Assembly (NCBI GenBank): GCA_963790045.1
Contig: CAWBMS010000009.1
Location: 62,001 to 126,000, forward strand
DNA length: 64,000 bases
Source of the DNA: DATKMP01 sp963790045
GTDB taxonomy: Bacteria; Bacteroidota; Ignavibacteria; UBA10030
Direction: 5' to 3'
The position numbers and the translations under genes were made by a program. The notes under the pieces are model-generated. The model was not told the origin of the DNA. It was given only the letters and a program-made list of their open reading frames with translations, and did no database searches. The stretch's first letter is position 1, and every line of letters begins with the position of its first letter. This document shows, piece by piece, positions 19,291 to 29,156 of the stretch.

Positions 19291-19654
19291 ATTCTTGACG
19301 GTGAACTGTATCCGGTGAAAATGCCGGTAAGCAGACGGCGATGTATTCCGCGCCGCCGTTGTACGGCGAACTGTATTGCACCCATTCGGATTTTGAAATA
19401 AGAATTCCTTGCCCAGCTTTAACATCGTAGGTTTTCTCTTTGGTTTTCACTCGCAGTGTGCCTTTAAGCACTACTGTGTATTCGTTAAAATCGGGGCGCT
19501 GAGCCGGTTCTTCCCATCCGCTGGGGCTGATCATTCGCGCAATGCTCGTTTCACCGGTTTTGCTGGTGACCATGCCGAAATATTCTTCGATGATTTTTTT
19601 CTTTGTTCCTGCCGCTTCGATAATCTGCGGGTGTTCGATCAATGTTGCCATCAT
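19289..19654 (-). CDS. Cupin domain-containing protein
   Basis: A 121-residue single-domain protein with the beta-barrel cupin pattern. 'RPDFNEYTVVLKGTLRV' corresponds to motif 1 and 'VKAGQGILISKSEWVQYSSP' to motif 2, though the usual metal-binding histidines are largely replaced (N/E/Y in motif 1), so metal catalysis is doubtful. A small-molecule-binding or sensory role is as likely as an enzyme. The gene lies 20 bp downstream of the DinB-family gene on the same strand and is probably co-transcribed with it. Confidence 0.78.
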   Translation of the reverse strand: MMATLIEHPQIIEAAGTKKKIIEEYFGMVTSKTGETSIARMISPSGWEEPAQRPDFNEYTVVLKGTLRVKTKEKTYDVKAGQGILISKSEWVQYSSPYNGGAEYIAVCLPAFSPDTVHRQE

Positions 19655-19674
19655 GATTTCCGTCTGTTAGAAAT

Positions 19675-20175
19675 TTATTCCGGCGCTTTCATGCCGATTG
19701 CCGACCACTCTTCTTTCGATGGTCCGTACACGCCGGGTACTTTGAGATTTGCTTGACGCATCAGCACGGTCATTTGTGCTCGGTGATGTGCTTCGTGTTT
19801 GATAATGGCATAGAGCACGGCGCCGCGGGACCATTTCTCGCCATACATATCTAACACTTCGGGAAGCATAGCATCGTTCCACTGTGTTTGAACATTTTGT
19901 GCTATTGATTTTGAAGCCAGATCGTATGCGGAAGCGAGGGCTGCTGCCGCCGTTGGTGGTGCAGTATGCGCCGCCGGGGCATTCACTTTCAATCCGGCTT
20001 TCGATCCCATCTCACCCAGTGTATTGACAATGTGCCACGCAAGGAATCCGAGTGAACGCCCCTCTGGCGTCACTTTTTGTTGCAAGGATGCATCGTTCAA
20101 TGCATTCATAACTTTCAAGGTGGATGCACTTTCGTTTTTCCAGTCGTCTAAAAAATCTTGTATGGTGCGGTACAT
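19675..20175 (-). CDS. DinB family protein
   Basis: A 166-residue four-helix-bundle protein of the DinB/YfiT superfamily. The three histidines expected for the metal site are in FLAWHIV and in IIKHEAHHRAQ. Family members include thiol-dependent transferases (bacillithiol S-transferase) and many of unknown role; the DinB name comes from a damage-inducible Bacillus gene and does not imply DNA polymerase activity. It is the first gene of a likely two-gene unit with the cupin protein. Confidence 0.85.
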   Translation of the reverse strand: MYRTIQDFLDDWKNESASTLKVMNALNDASLQQKVTPEGRSLGFLAWHIVNTLGEMGSKAGLKVNAPAAHTAPPTAAAALASAYDLASKSIAQNVQTQWNDAMLPEVLDMYGEKWSRGAVLYAIIKHEAHHRAQMTVLMRQANLKVPGVYGPSKEEWSAIGMKAPE

Positions 20176-20616
20176 AAACTTAGTTCTCCTGCTTATTGAT
20201 ACATCAAATAGTTACTGCTTCATTCCTTAAATATACTCATTGTTCTATCATAACGAAATGGAAAGGAATCCCGTTCCGCAAATTTTCTTTTTGTACCGGT
20301 TCTTCAAAACTCTTTTTAGCACACAGATGAGAAAACCATTTTGCGAAAATTAACATGGAACGGTAACACATAAATAATTTTCGATGTGACCAGTGTCATA
20401 GGTGTGATGTTGAAAGTTGCTATTGCCCTTCTTTCATGGTATGTTATAACTGAACAACGAGGCGATAAAATATAGAGGATGTATGAAATATTTTCATCGT
20501 CTTAAGATGTAATTTGGGGAATCCTTTCCTCGGTTGTACGCAAGCAATTTGTCCTACGGCACAACACCATTTTATTTCATGCTTTCTTAGATGAATGCAA
20601 TCAATAATCACAATAC
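20176..20616. other. Intergenic region between dinB-like gene and T9SS cargo cluster
   Basis: 440 bp between divergent genes. No credible coding frame was found. It must hold the promoter of the dinB-like gene on the left and of the T9SS cluster on the right, possibly around TTGCTA...TATGTT near 20417-20445 with 17-bp spacing. No strong inverted repeat stands out. Confidence 0.45.
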
Positions 20617-22038
20617 ATGAAAGAAACTATGATGAATACGTTACCATCAAAACTATTACTTATCTTTTTACTCGCTACACTATGTACCGAAACAATTGCC
20701 GCCAATATTTCCGGCACTATTTCGTATAGTGGAAGCGCCACTGGAAAAGTAGTTGTTGCTGCTTTTACCGATACATCGTTCAGTGGAAAACCTTCCTCCT
20801 ACATAACCATGGATTCTGTCGGTAGTTATTCCATCACGGGACTTTCGGATGGAACGTATTATATCCTTTCTCTGATGACGAAGGATCTCGATAATATACA
20901 ATTGATGGATCCTTATGGCGCGTATCGATCAGCAGGAAAATATGTTCCTGTTGTTATTACTGGAGGCAGCAATGTAACAGGTATTAATATAACATTGGTG
21001 GATGGAACAGCATTAAAGCCCAATCCGTTTTACCAAAGCTATGCCTCACCCACACGAACCATACAACTTTCAGATACAACCAAGTACGGGACAAGCGCGA
21101 CGCTCGCGTATGATGGCAGTTCCATCTATCTTTATAAACACGATACAACGAATGATGAAAATGCAAAAATATATAAAATTGATCCGTCTTCAGGATCAAT
21201 AACAACGGTGTACAAACTTACATTGCAAAGTTTACCAAATTGTATAAGCTGGATCGATTGTCTCGTTTTTCACAACTCTGCTCTTTGGGCAACAGGCGGA
21301 TACGGAGATCCGTTAGGGTCGGGATACATCGAAGGAGTTTTTCAAGTCAATATTACAAACACTACATCCTCGAACCAAATACGGGTAGATTCAACGGTTG
21401 GAATGACATTAGATAATGGCCTGGCAAGCGACGGAACCAATTTGTACGTTTCCGCTGATTCGGGTCATGTCCATGGAATTATAAAAATTACTCCTGCGCA
21501 AAACATCGCACTGCCGTCATCTCTTTTATTCCACCACAACGGTACGATAAAATCGTTATGTTTTGGAGATGGATATCTCTGGTCGAGAAATGATAGCGTG
21601 AATAGCGTGGAGAAATTGAACCCGTCAAACGGGACAGTGCTTGCAAGCTATAATATACCGGCAGCGAACATCTATTTTAATTCCATGTCGTGGTACTATA
21701 ATGAAAATAACAACACCTTGCTGGCATACAGCATAACAGCAACGGCTGTTGAAACAAATAAAAATATTCGACCGTCAAACTTTTCTTTATCTCAGAATTA
21801 TCCCAACCCATTTAACCCATCTACCAAAATATCCTATCAAGTACCAAGTACCGGCGTTGTAAGGTTAACCGTGTATGATTTGTTGGGTAGAGAAGTTGCA
21901 ACGCTTGTGAATGAAGTGAAAACAGCAGGAAGCTATACGGCAACATTTCATGCAGCAAACTTACCGAGCGGCGTGTATTTTTATCGTTTGCAAGCTGGGA
22001 GCTTTATCAATACCAAAAAACTGATTCTCTTAAAATAA
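20617..22038 (+). CDS. T9SS type A sorting domain-containing protein (secreted)
   Basis: A 473-residue exported protein. A signal peptide ('LLLIFLLATLCTETIAA') is followed by a beta-sandwich like carboxypeptidase-regulatory domains ('ANISGTISYSGSATG' to about residue 130), a middle region with beta-propeller-like repeats (about 150-380), and the C-terminal type IX sorting domain (about 390-473) with LSQNYPNPFNPSTKISY, YDLLGREVATLVNEVK and LPSGVYFYRLQAG, ending in KKLILLK. The sorting domain directs export across the outer membrane and surface attachment or release. The start could be 20617 or the ATG codons at 20629/20632. It is first in a run of five such genes; the next begins 12 bp downstream. 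Confidence 0.87.
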   Translation: MKETMMNTLPSKLLLIFLLATLCTETIAANISGTISYSGSATGKVVVAAFTDTSFSGKPSSYITMDSVGSYSITGLSDGTYYILSLMTKDLDNIQLMDPYGAYRSAGKYVPVVITGGSNVTGINITLVDGTALKPNPFYQSYASPTRTIQLSDTTKYGTSATLAYDGSSIYLYKHDTTNDENAKIYKIDPSSGSITTVYKLTLQSLPNCISWIDCLVFHNSALWATGGYGDPLGSGYIEGVFQVNITNTTSSNQIRVDSTVGMTLDNGLASDGTNLYVSADSGHVHGIIKITPAQNIALPSSLLFHHNGTIKSLCFGDGYLWSRNDSVNSVEKLNPSNGTVLASYNIPAANIYFNSMSWYYNENNNTLLAYSITATAVETNKNIRPSNFSLSQNYPNPFNPSTKISYQVPSTGVVRLTVYDLLGREVATLVNEVKTAGSYTATFHAANLPSGVYFYRLQAGSFINTKKLILLK

Positions 22039-22050
22039 AGGCACATCATC

Positions 22051-23391
22051 ATGAAAAAAATATTTACAGTGTTAGGACTGTTCCTTATCGGATTATCAAA
22101 TACTTCCTTGAACGCGCAATCCGCTTGGACATTTCAAACCAACCCGATTGCGGACAGTGCATTAGGAAAAATTCAATTTGTCAGTTCTACCGAAGGTTGG
22201 ATTTCCGAGGCACATGGAAGAATGCTGCATACAACAAACGCAGGAACCGATTGGTCCGTCGTTACACCGTTTCCCTCCGATACCGTCACATCGATGACGG
22301 ATCCAGCAAATTCCATGTGTTGGGCAGATCAAAACCATGGCTGGAAAATAAATTGGTTGGGGACAAGTTTTGCCGATGCACATGGCGCGGTGATTCAAAG
22401 AACAATCGATGGCGGCAATAGCTGGACAAAGAATGTTCTTTCAACGGTAGCGGGCGAGATGGGCTTTCAAATTCAATTTGTCGATACAAACAATGGTTGG
22501 GCATCTATTTATAATTATTCCAGCGGGAATATGAGAACTTTCCGAAGTTCTAACGGTGGAAATACTTGGGATTCGGTTGCAACGTCGGGCATTTTTTATT
22601 TTGTCGATACGAATAACGGTTGGTCTATTGGGGGAACAAAAATTTATCACACGACAAATGGGGGAGGTAATTGGTCGCTGCAATATACAAGCGCTGGTAC
22701 CGGCGGCTTTAATTCCATACAATTCACCGATCTCAATCATGGATGGGTTGTTGGCGACAGTTGTAAAATTCTGAAAACGACGGATGGCGGCGGTACTTGG
22801 ACACCGATCACCAACACAGGAATTTCTTCGAACTTTAGATCGAAAGGTATTTTCTTTGTGAACGCCAATTTCGGTTGGATTGGAAGTAAGATTGTCAACA
22901 TGCCGGTCTCCAGCGATGAAGGCATTAATCTTTATACAACGAATGGTGGCGCATCATGGACGACGCAATCATTCCCCGGCGCGGAAAACTCCGATAATGT
23001 GTGGAGCATTTTCTTTTGGGATGCGAATAATGGATGGTTCACGACGGACGCAGGAAAAATCGGCCATACGACGAACGGCGGTGGAGTAACCGCTGTTCAA
23101 AAACAAGATGGACGACCTTCACAAGTTATATTGTCTCAAAACTATCCCAACCCGTTCAACCCCACAACAATCATTACTTACAAAATCCCCGCTGTAGGGA
23201 CACAGCATGCTGTTTCCCTACGGGTGTACCATATTCTCGGACGTGAAGTTGCCACACTTGTAAACGAAGTGAAAGCAGCAGGAACATATACCGCAACGTT
23301 CAATGCAAACAGTTTTTCGAGCGGCGTGTATTTTTATCAGTTGAAATCCGGAACCTTTCTGCAAACGAAGAAAATGTTGTTGATGAAGTAA
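22051..23391 (+). CDS. T9SS cargo with YCF48/BNR-like beta-propeller
   Basis: A 446-residue secreted protein. The signal peptide 'VLGLFLIGLSNTSLNAQ' precedes six or more repeats of the YCF48/BNR type, seen as recurring 'TTNAGTDWSVV', 'TIDGGNSWTKN', 'SSNGGNTWDSV', 'TTNGGGNWSLQ' and 'TTDGGGTWTPI' blades alternating with 'NNGW' turns. The T9SS sorting domain (about residues 365-446) has LSQNYPNPFNPTTIITY and LGREVATLVNEVKAAGTYTA. Such propellers are usually binding scaffolds; photosystem-assembly annotations of this repeat are not meaningful here. It lies 12 bp after the preceding cargo gene and is probably in the same transcript. Confidence 0.87.
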   Translation: MKKIFTVLGLFLIGLSNTSLNAQSAWTFQTNPIADSALGKIQFVSSTEGWISEAHGRMLHTTNAGTDWSVVTPFPSDTVTSMTDPANSMCWADQNHGWKINWLGTSFADAHGAVIQRTIDGGNSWTKNVLSTVAGEMGFQIQFVDTNNGWASIYNYSSGNMRTFRSSNGGNTWDSVATSGIFYFVDTNNGWSIGGTKIYHTTNGGGNWSLQYTSAGTGGFNSIQFTDLNHGWVVGDSCKILKTTDGGGTWTPITNTGISSNFRSKGIFFVNANFGWIGSKIVNMPVSSDEGINLYTTNGGASWTTQSFPGAENSDNVWSIFFWDANNGWFTTDAGKIGHTTNGGGVTAVQKQDGRPSQVILSQNYPNPFNPTTIITYKIPAVGTQHAVSLRVYHILGREVATLVNEVKAAGTYTATFNANSFSSGVYFYQLKSGTFLQTKKMLLMK

Positions 23392-23404
23392 TTTTATTGC
23401 TGCA

Positions 23405-23435
23405 CCTCTCCGATCGCTAAAAGCGGTCGGAGAGG
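23405..23435 (+). terminator. Hairpin after the second T9SS cargo gene
   Basis: A 13-bp stem (CCTCTCCGATCGC with GCGGTCGGAGAGG, one G-T pair) and 5-base loop lies 14 bp past the stop at 23391. It is not followed by a proper T run, so it may be an mRNA-stabilising or attenuating hairpin rather than a full terminator. Confidence 0.55.
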
Positions 23436-23487
23436 TTGAAGATTGTTAACGTTGTGAACCTGTATGTATTACTAATGGAGAAAATTA

Positions 23488-24444
23488 ATGAAACGAATAG
23501 TTATACTTTTTTTTATTGCCCTTGTTCTCTTGACAAGTGAAACGGTTTTTTCGCAAACTGCATCGGATTACTATACGCCGCTCGGTATAGGCAATCACGT
23601 TACCTTGCACACGGTAAGCATAGGGACGAATTCCAGATGGGGATTTCGAACAACAAGCTATACAATTGAAGGAGCCGATTCAATCATTGGGCGGAAGTTT
23701 TATCGAGAGAGGGCAATCGATGTGATGGATGAAACCAGAGATACGACGGTCTTCCGTGTGTTCTGGCTTCGGAAAGATTCTGTTGGCAATGTGGTATTGG
23801 GCGCTTTGAATACATCGAACATGTCGTCGAATGTTGATTCTGCAATGGTTGTGAATGCAGGAAATTGGTTTCCCAACGGATTTCTTACGAAAGGATTTTC
23901 TGTATCGAATCCTTGGGGAAATGTTACAATCCAAGATTCGGTGTTAAGTGTTACCGAAACCGTCAATGCAACTACGGGAACATTCCCCAATTGCATAGAG
24001 ATAATGGAATCGCAATTCAATAGCAGCGGAACCGTTGTCTTCCGCGAATACCATTATTATGCTTATGGAATCGGGATGGTGAAAAATGTGCGAACAGTGC
24101 CAGATAGCCAGGCAAATACGAGCGAACTAATAAGTTACGGAACAACCGGCATCAGCACGTCGTCTGCAAACCATACACCTCAAAAATATTCACTATCTCA
24201 GAATTATCCCAACCCGTTCAATCCTTCGACTCAAATATCGTATCAAGTGCCGGGTAGCAGCCGCGTGTCCTTAAAGGTGTTTGATGTGCTTGGACGGGAA
24301 GTAGCAACGCTTGTCAATGAAGTAAAACCTGCTGGAACATATACCGCAACGTTTAATGCAAACGATATTCCCAGCGGCGTATATTTCTATCGATTACAAT
24401 CTGGATCATTTACAGAAACCAAACGACTGGTGCTGCTTAAATAG
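23488..24444 (+). CDS. T9SS type A sorting domain-containing protein
   Basis: A 318-residue secreted protein with a signal peptide ('VILFFIALVLLTSETVFSQ'). A single beta-rich domain (about residues 22-230) has no family I recognise; its pattern ('YYTPLGIGNHVTLHT', 'ENVTATTG...F..C' type strands) recalls the small lipocalin-like or DUF-type beta domains common in Ignavibacteria. The C-terminal sorting domain starts with LSQNYPNPFNPSTQISY and ends KRLVLLK. Function unknown beyond export. A well-placed GGAG lies before ATG 23488. Confidence 0.82.
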   Translation: MKRIVILFFIALVLLTSETVFSQTASDYYTPLGIGNHVTLHTVSIGTNSRWGFRTTSYTIEGADSIIGRKFYRERAIDVMDETRDTTVFRVFWLRKDSVGNVVLGALNTSNMSSNVDSAMVVNAGNWFPNGFLTKGFSVSNPWGNVTIQDSVLSVTETVNATTGTFPNCIEIMESQFNSSGTVVFREYHYYAYGIGMVKNVRTVPDSQANTSELISYGTTGISTSSANHTPQKYSLSQNYPNPFNPSTQISYQVPGSSRVSLKVFDVLGREVATLVNEVKPAGTYTATFNANDIPSGVYFYRLQSGSFTETKRLVLLK

Positions 24445-24486
24445 TTTCAAAGGCAATTGCCTTCAATATTTTCACGAAAGAAAAAA

Positions 24487-25866
24487 ATGAAAACGTATGC
24501 AAGACTTTTACAATCAACATTCGTTTTGGTGTTGATAGCACAAACGATGCTGTATGCAACCGGCGGCAATCTTGCCGGCAGCGGTACGACAGACGATCCA
24601 TTTCTGATCGCCGATTATGCCGACTTGAAAGTTGTCGGAACAACGACGACTTACTCGCTTAGTGCGGTGTATCGTCTCACTGCCGATATCGATGCTTCAG
24701 CTTCGTCAACGGAACACGGCGATAGCGGCATTGTGCCCATCGGCGAGAGTTATGCTCATAGTTTTACCGGTACGTTCCATGGTGCGGGACACGTCATCAA
24801 AAACCTGTATATCAATCATTCCGACACCGATCAAGTCGGGCTTTTTGGATGTGCATGGACTGCATCGATTGACAGTTTGGGACTGATTGATGAAAATATT
24901 GCAGGGCGTCAATTTGTCGGCGGGATTGTGGGGCTCTCAAGCACAATGATCACCAATTGCTTCTCAACCGGAAACGTATCAGGCAGTTATGGTTCGGTTG
25001 GCGGTATTGCGGGACAGAATGTCGGCACCATCAGCAACTGCCACTCAAGCTGTACTATTACCGGTAGTGCTAACGATGTTGGCGGTATCGTGGGATATAG
25101 TGACGGCTTAGTCAGCAAGTGTTACTCAACCGGAAATGTGACCGGCATCTATTACGTCGGTGGTGTCGTGGGGGATAACGATATAGGATTCATCGCCAAT
25201 TGTTATGCAACCGGCAGCATTACTGGAAGCGTCAACGATGTCGGCGGGGTTGCGGGACTGAATGGTAATGGCGGAACCGTTGCTTACTGTTATGCAACTG
25301 GAACCGTTTCAGGCAGCGATAAAGTTGGAGGCGTTGTAGGAGAGATTTATGATTCTGCAAAAGTCAGTAACTGTTATTGGAATACTCAGACTTTGGGAAT
25401 CTCTGCCGGATACGGTACCATCACAGATGGAGGTACATTTTCCGGAGCCGGACTAACAACCGCTCAAATGAAGTTGCAAAGTTCTTTTAGCGGTTGGGAT
25501 TTTACAACCCTATGGTCTATTAATTCAAACATCAATAACGGTTATCCGTATTTTGCCTCAGGCATAGCAACATCTGTCAAAGGAGTAATAGGTGTTACAC
25601 CTAAATTTTTTTTACTTTTACAGAATTATCCCAATCCCTTCAATCCATCGACAAAAATCATGTATCAATTGCCGTCGAGCGGTAATGTCAGTATAAAAAT
25701 CTATGATGTGCTGGGCCGTGAAGTTGTGAGTATGGTCAATGAATATAAATCTGCCGGAACATATACGGCAACATTTAACGCAAACCATCTTTCGAGCGGC
25801 GTGTATTTCTATCAACTGAAAACGGGAAACTATCTGCAAACAAGAAAAATGGTGTTGATGAAATAA
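24487..25866 (+). CDS. GLUG-repeat T9SS cargo protein
   Basis: A secreted protein of about 459 residues. After the signal peptide ('STFVLVLIAQTMLYATGG') there are repeated GLUG-type motifs, seen as 'VGGIVGLSS', 'VGGIAGQNVGTISNCHSS', 'VGGIVGYSDGLVSKCYSTG', 'VGGVVGDNDIGFIANCYATG' and 'VGGVAGLNGNGGTVAYCYATG'. This is a beta-helix-forming repeat found in adhesins and IgA-protease-like proteins. The T9SS sorting domain begins LLQNYPNPFNPSTKIMY. ATG 24487 is preferred over 24457, since the longer form adds a basic stretch before a normal signal peptide. A related GLUG protein is encoded next door. Confidence 0.85.
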   Translation: MKTYARLLQSTFVLVLIAQTMLYATGGNLAGSGTTDDPFLIADYADLKVVGTTTTYSLSAVYRLTADIDASASSTEHGDSGIVPIGESYAHSFTGTFHGAGHVIKNLYINHSDTDQVGLFGCAWTASIDSLGLIDENIAGRQFVGGIVGLSSTMITNCFSTGNVSGSYGSVGGIAGQNVGTISNCHSSCTITGSANDVGGIVGYSDGLVSKCYSTGNVTGIYYVGGVVGDNDIGFIANCYATGSITGSVNDVGGVAGLNGNGGTVAYCYATGTVSGSDKVGGVVGEIYDSAKVSNCYWNTQTLGISAGYGTITDGGTFSGAGLTTAQMKLQSSFSGWDFTTLWSINSNINNGYPYFASGIATSVKGVIGVTPKFFLLLQNYPNPFNPSTKIMYQLPSSGNVSIKIYDVLGREVVSMVNEYKSAGTYTATFNANHLSSGVYFYQLKTGNYLQTRKMVLMK

Positions 25867-25895
25867 TCGTAGGGTTTGATTCATCAAATCTGAAG

Positions 25896-25932
25896 AAGGG
25901 CGGCTGGAAAAAACTGGCCGCCCTTCTTTATT
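25896..25932 (+). terminator. Terminator after the first GLUG protein gene
   Basis: A 9-bp GC-rich stem (AAGGGCGGC at 25896-25904, GCCGCCCTT at 25917-25925) is followed by CTTTATTATT. It lies 30 bp past the stop and separates the two GLUG genes into different transcripts. Confidence 0.8.
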
Positions 25933-26094
25933 ATTAAGCCATCGATGAAATCTTATGTTTGACATTGACAAAGATTCTTTGCAATTTAAACTAGTTGAAA
26001 CTGGTAATTCTGTTGAGATTAAGTAACAGAATTAAGACATTTCAAGGGTCATAAATCTTTTATTCATCGACACTAACACTATGAGGGTTGTATT

Positions 26095-29083
26095 ATGAGT
26101 ACAAAAAATAGCGTCCACACGTAAACACATCGGACGATTATTTCTCTTCGTTGTTCTTTCTTCGTTTCCACAATTTGCATTTTCCACCGGCGGCACGATG
26201 AGCGGCGATCCATACATTATTTACGACTATGCGGACTTGAAAGCGGTCGGCACAAAGTATCCATTGAGTGCAAACTATAAACTTGCCAACAATATCGATG
26301 CTTCTGCTTCTGCAACAGAAAACAGCGGGGCAGGGTTCACACCAATCGGAACTGAATCATCCCGCTTCACCGGAAGCTTCGATGGAAACAATTATATCAT
26401 TTATAATCTACATATTAACAGCTCTGCAACCTATTACATAGGATTCTGTGGATGTGCCGACGCAAGTGCAAGCATTCATAACCTTGGTCTTGTCGATATT
26501 ACTGTTACTGGAAACTCAATTATAGGTGCTTTGGTCGGGTTGAACTATGGTTATGTAAGCTATTGCTTTAGCACAGGTTCTGTCAGCGGTGTCTGCAGCG
26601 TCGGTGGCCTCATTGGCTCCAACATGCAGGGCAACGTGTATTATTCGTTTAGCAAGTGTCACGTGACGGGCACTGACGGCAGCGAGGGATGCACAGGTGG
26701 ATTCATGGGAGACAACGATCTAGGAACTGTCAGCAATTGCTATAGTGCCGGAGCTGTGAACGGAGTAAAATGCGTTGGCGGTTTTATTGGGAACAATGGT
26801 TATGGCTCAAGTGGAGGAACCGTCAATTATTGTTATACTGTCAGTACGGTGAGCGGTACGGGCTATTTCGTAGCTGCTTTCGCGGGAGGGAATCAAGGTA
26901 GTGTCGATCATTGTCACTGGGATATCGAGACAAGCGGCGGAAGCGGGTATAGTTACAATGAAGCATCGTGGGATGCCAGCAACAGCGGATTAACCGATGC
27001 GCAGATGAAGGTTGCTTCAAGTTTTAGCGGCTGGAGCTTTGTGTTTCCAGATGTAGGAGGAACCTGGAGTATGCCAGATGCGTGTATCAATAATGGCTAC
27101 CCTGCATTGGCGGTTGCGACATACAATTATCCATGTGCCATTACATCTCCGGCGACAAACTTAACAAGCTCATCTGCTACTTTAAACGGATCTGTTTTCA
27201 CAACCCTTCCAAGTACAACGGTTGTTTTTAAATACGGAACCACAAGCGGCGGTCCGTACACCAAGACGGTTACAGCAAGCCAAAGCCCGGTTGTCTCGAC
27301 TTCTACCAGTTCTGCTACAGTATCAGCCGGTATAACGGGACTAACGCCGGGTGTTGTCTACTATTATATTGTTTCATGCACCGGTACACATCCGTATGTG
27401 AGTGGTGAAAGCCGTTTTGCCATCGCATCTCCATCTGTGTCCCCACCCGGAAAAGCCTTGAGTTTCAATGGAACCAATCAGGACGCTGTTTGCCAAGCGC
27501 CGCCGACAATCACGGCTCCCTTTACCGTTGAAGCATGGGCATCGGCGAATAGCGACGGACAATTTATCAGCACCAGAAGTCCATCGGATGCCAGCTTTGA
27601 CATGCAATTTTCCTCACTGCATTTTCATGGCGATATTGGCAATGGAACTTCATGGTTGACGACCAGTGCCGATGGAGGCCAGTACCAATTGAATAAGTGG
27701 TACCATGTGGCGTATGTGGTTACCACAACAGGATACACTCTCTATGTGAATGGGATTCAACAGGGAACGGGAACGTTTAGCGGCACACCGCTTTTTTCAA
27801 ATGCCCATCATTATATCTATGTAGGGCCGAATTTCAACGGCAGCGTCGATGAGGTGCGTATCTGGAACACAGCGCGGACGCAGGATCAGATTCAATCGAA
27901 TATGTGCAAAAAGCTCGCCGGTTCAGAATCAGGTCTTGTGATCTACTGGAAGTTCGATGAAGGAACAGGAACAACCATCGCGAATAGCGCAACTGCTTCC
28001 GGGTATAGTGGCTGCACACTCACATTGGAAAACTCACCTACATGGATTTGTTCAGGCGCTCCTGTTGGAGATGCGAGCGCTTACGATTATACCGGCACGA
28101 ATGCTTCAGATTTTTCTGCCTCGCTTGCATCTACAGACGGAGATAATGTTGCTGCTACCGGAGACGGCGGAACAGTGCAGGGAATTCAAGTCTATCGTAC
28201 AGATGCAACTGCGATGCGATCCGGTGCGACAGCACCGGCCGGATGGACCGTAGACCGATCTCGGTATTGGGGAGTGTTTATAACGGGTAATTCACCAACT
28301 TATACTGTTACATACAACTATAACGGCCACCATGGAATAACTAATGCCACTACGCTCGCACTTGCGACCCGCGGGAATCAATCTGTTGATGCATGGACGG
28401 ATATAAGTGCAACACTGAACACCACGGCTATGACTCTGACGAAATCAGGACAGGGAAACGCTGAATATGCACTCGCATCATCGACTACGGGAAATGCCTT
28501 GCCGGTGGAACTTTCTTCGTTTACTGCTTCCACAGCAAATGGCACAGCAACACTTGCGTGGAAGACAGCGACGGAAATAAACAATTACGGATTTGAGATT
28601 GAGAGAAGAGTCATACAGGGAGACGGTAAAGGGGAGAAGGTAGAATGGAGTAAGGTAGGATTTGTTGCGGGTAATGGAACAAGCAATACCGAACATACAT
28701 ATTCTTATTCCGATGCCAATACTTCTTCGGGCACGTATGCGTATCGTCTGAAGCAAATCGATAATGGCGGAACATACAAATATTCGAGCGAAACGGAAGT
28801 AACGATCTCCATTCCCAAAGTATTTGCATTGAATCAGAATTATCCGAATCCATTTAACCCTACGACAACTTTCACATTTACACTTGCACAAGATGGATTT
28901 ACGACGTTGAAGGTTTATAATGTTCTTGGAAAAGAAGTCGCAACGCTTGTGAATGGAGAGATGAAAGCTGGAATGGTGAACACCGTTACGTTTAATGCAT
29001 CCAGGTTATCCAGCGGCGTGTATTTCTATCAGTTGAAATCCGGTAGCTTCTTGCAAACGAAAAAGATGTTGCTGATGAAATAG
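26095..29083 (+). CDS. Large GLUG/LamG T9SS cargo protein (frame break in signal peptide)
   Basis: A secreted protein of about 995 residues. In order: GLUG repeats (about 26200-27000), a fibronectin-III-like domain ('NLTSSSATLNGSVF' to 'LTPGVVYYYIVSC'), a LamG/concanavalin-like domain ('ALSFNGTNQDAVC' to 'VDEVRIWNTARTQDQI'), another beta region, a linker typical of this lineage ('LPVELSSFTASTANG') and the T9SS sorting domain (NYPNPFNPTTTF, VLGKEVATLVNGEMKAG). ATG 26095 opens in another frame and stops after nine codons. Removing one A from the A6 run at 26103-26108 yields 'MSTKIASTRKHIGRLFLFVV', a perfect signal-peptide start in the main frame. The long frame alone starts at ATG 26198 and would lack any signal. 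Confidence 0.82.
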
Positions 29084-29115
29084 CACCAGTTGATTAAGTG
29101 TGAAGGGCGTTGATA

Positions 29116-29156
29116 AACCTCCGGCATTTATTACAATACCGGAGGTTCCCTGTTTT
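29116..29156. terminator. Bidirectional terminator between T9SS cargo and nrfA
   Basis: A 9-bp stem (AACCTCCGG at 29116-29124, CCGGAGGTT at 29139-29147) lies in the 71-bp gap between convergent stops. On the plus strand CCCTGTTTTACTTTTTT follows it, so it mainly terminates the T9SS gene, and its minus-strand orientation could serve nrfA. Confidence 0.7.

Noticed and set aside
22051..23391. Annotation as a photosystem II assembly factor.
   Set aside because: Only the YCF48/BNR repeat type is shared; a signal peptide and T9SS sorting domain show it is an exported surface protein.
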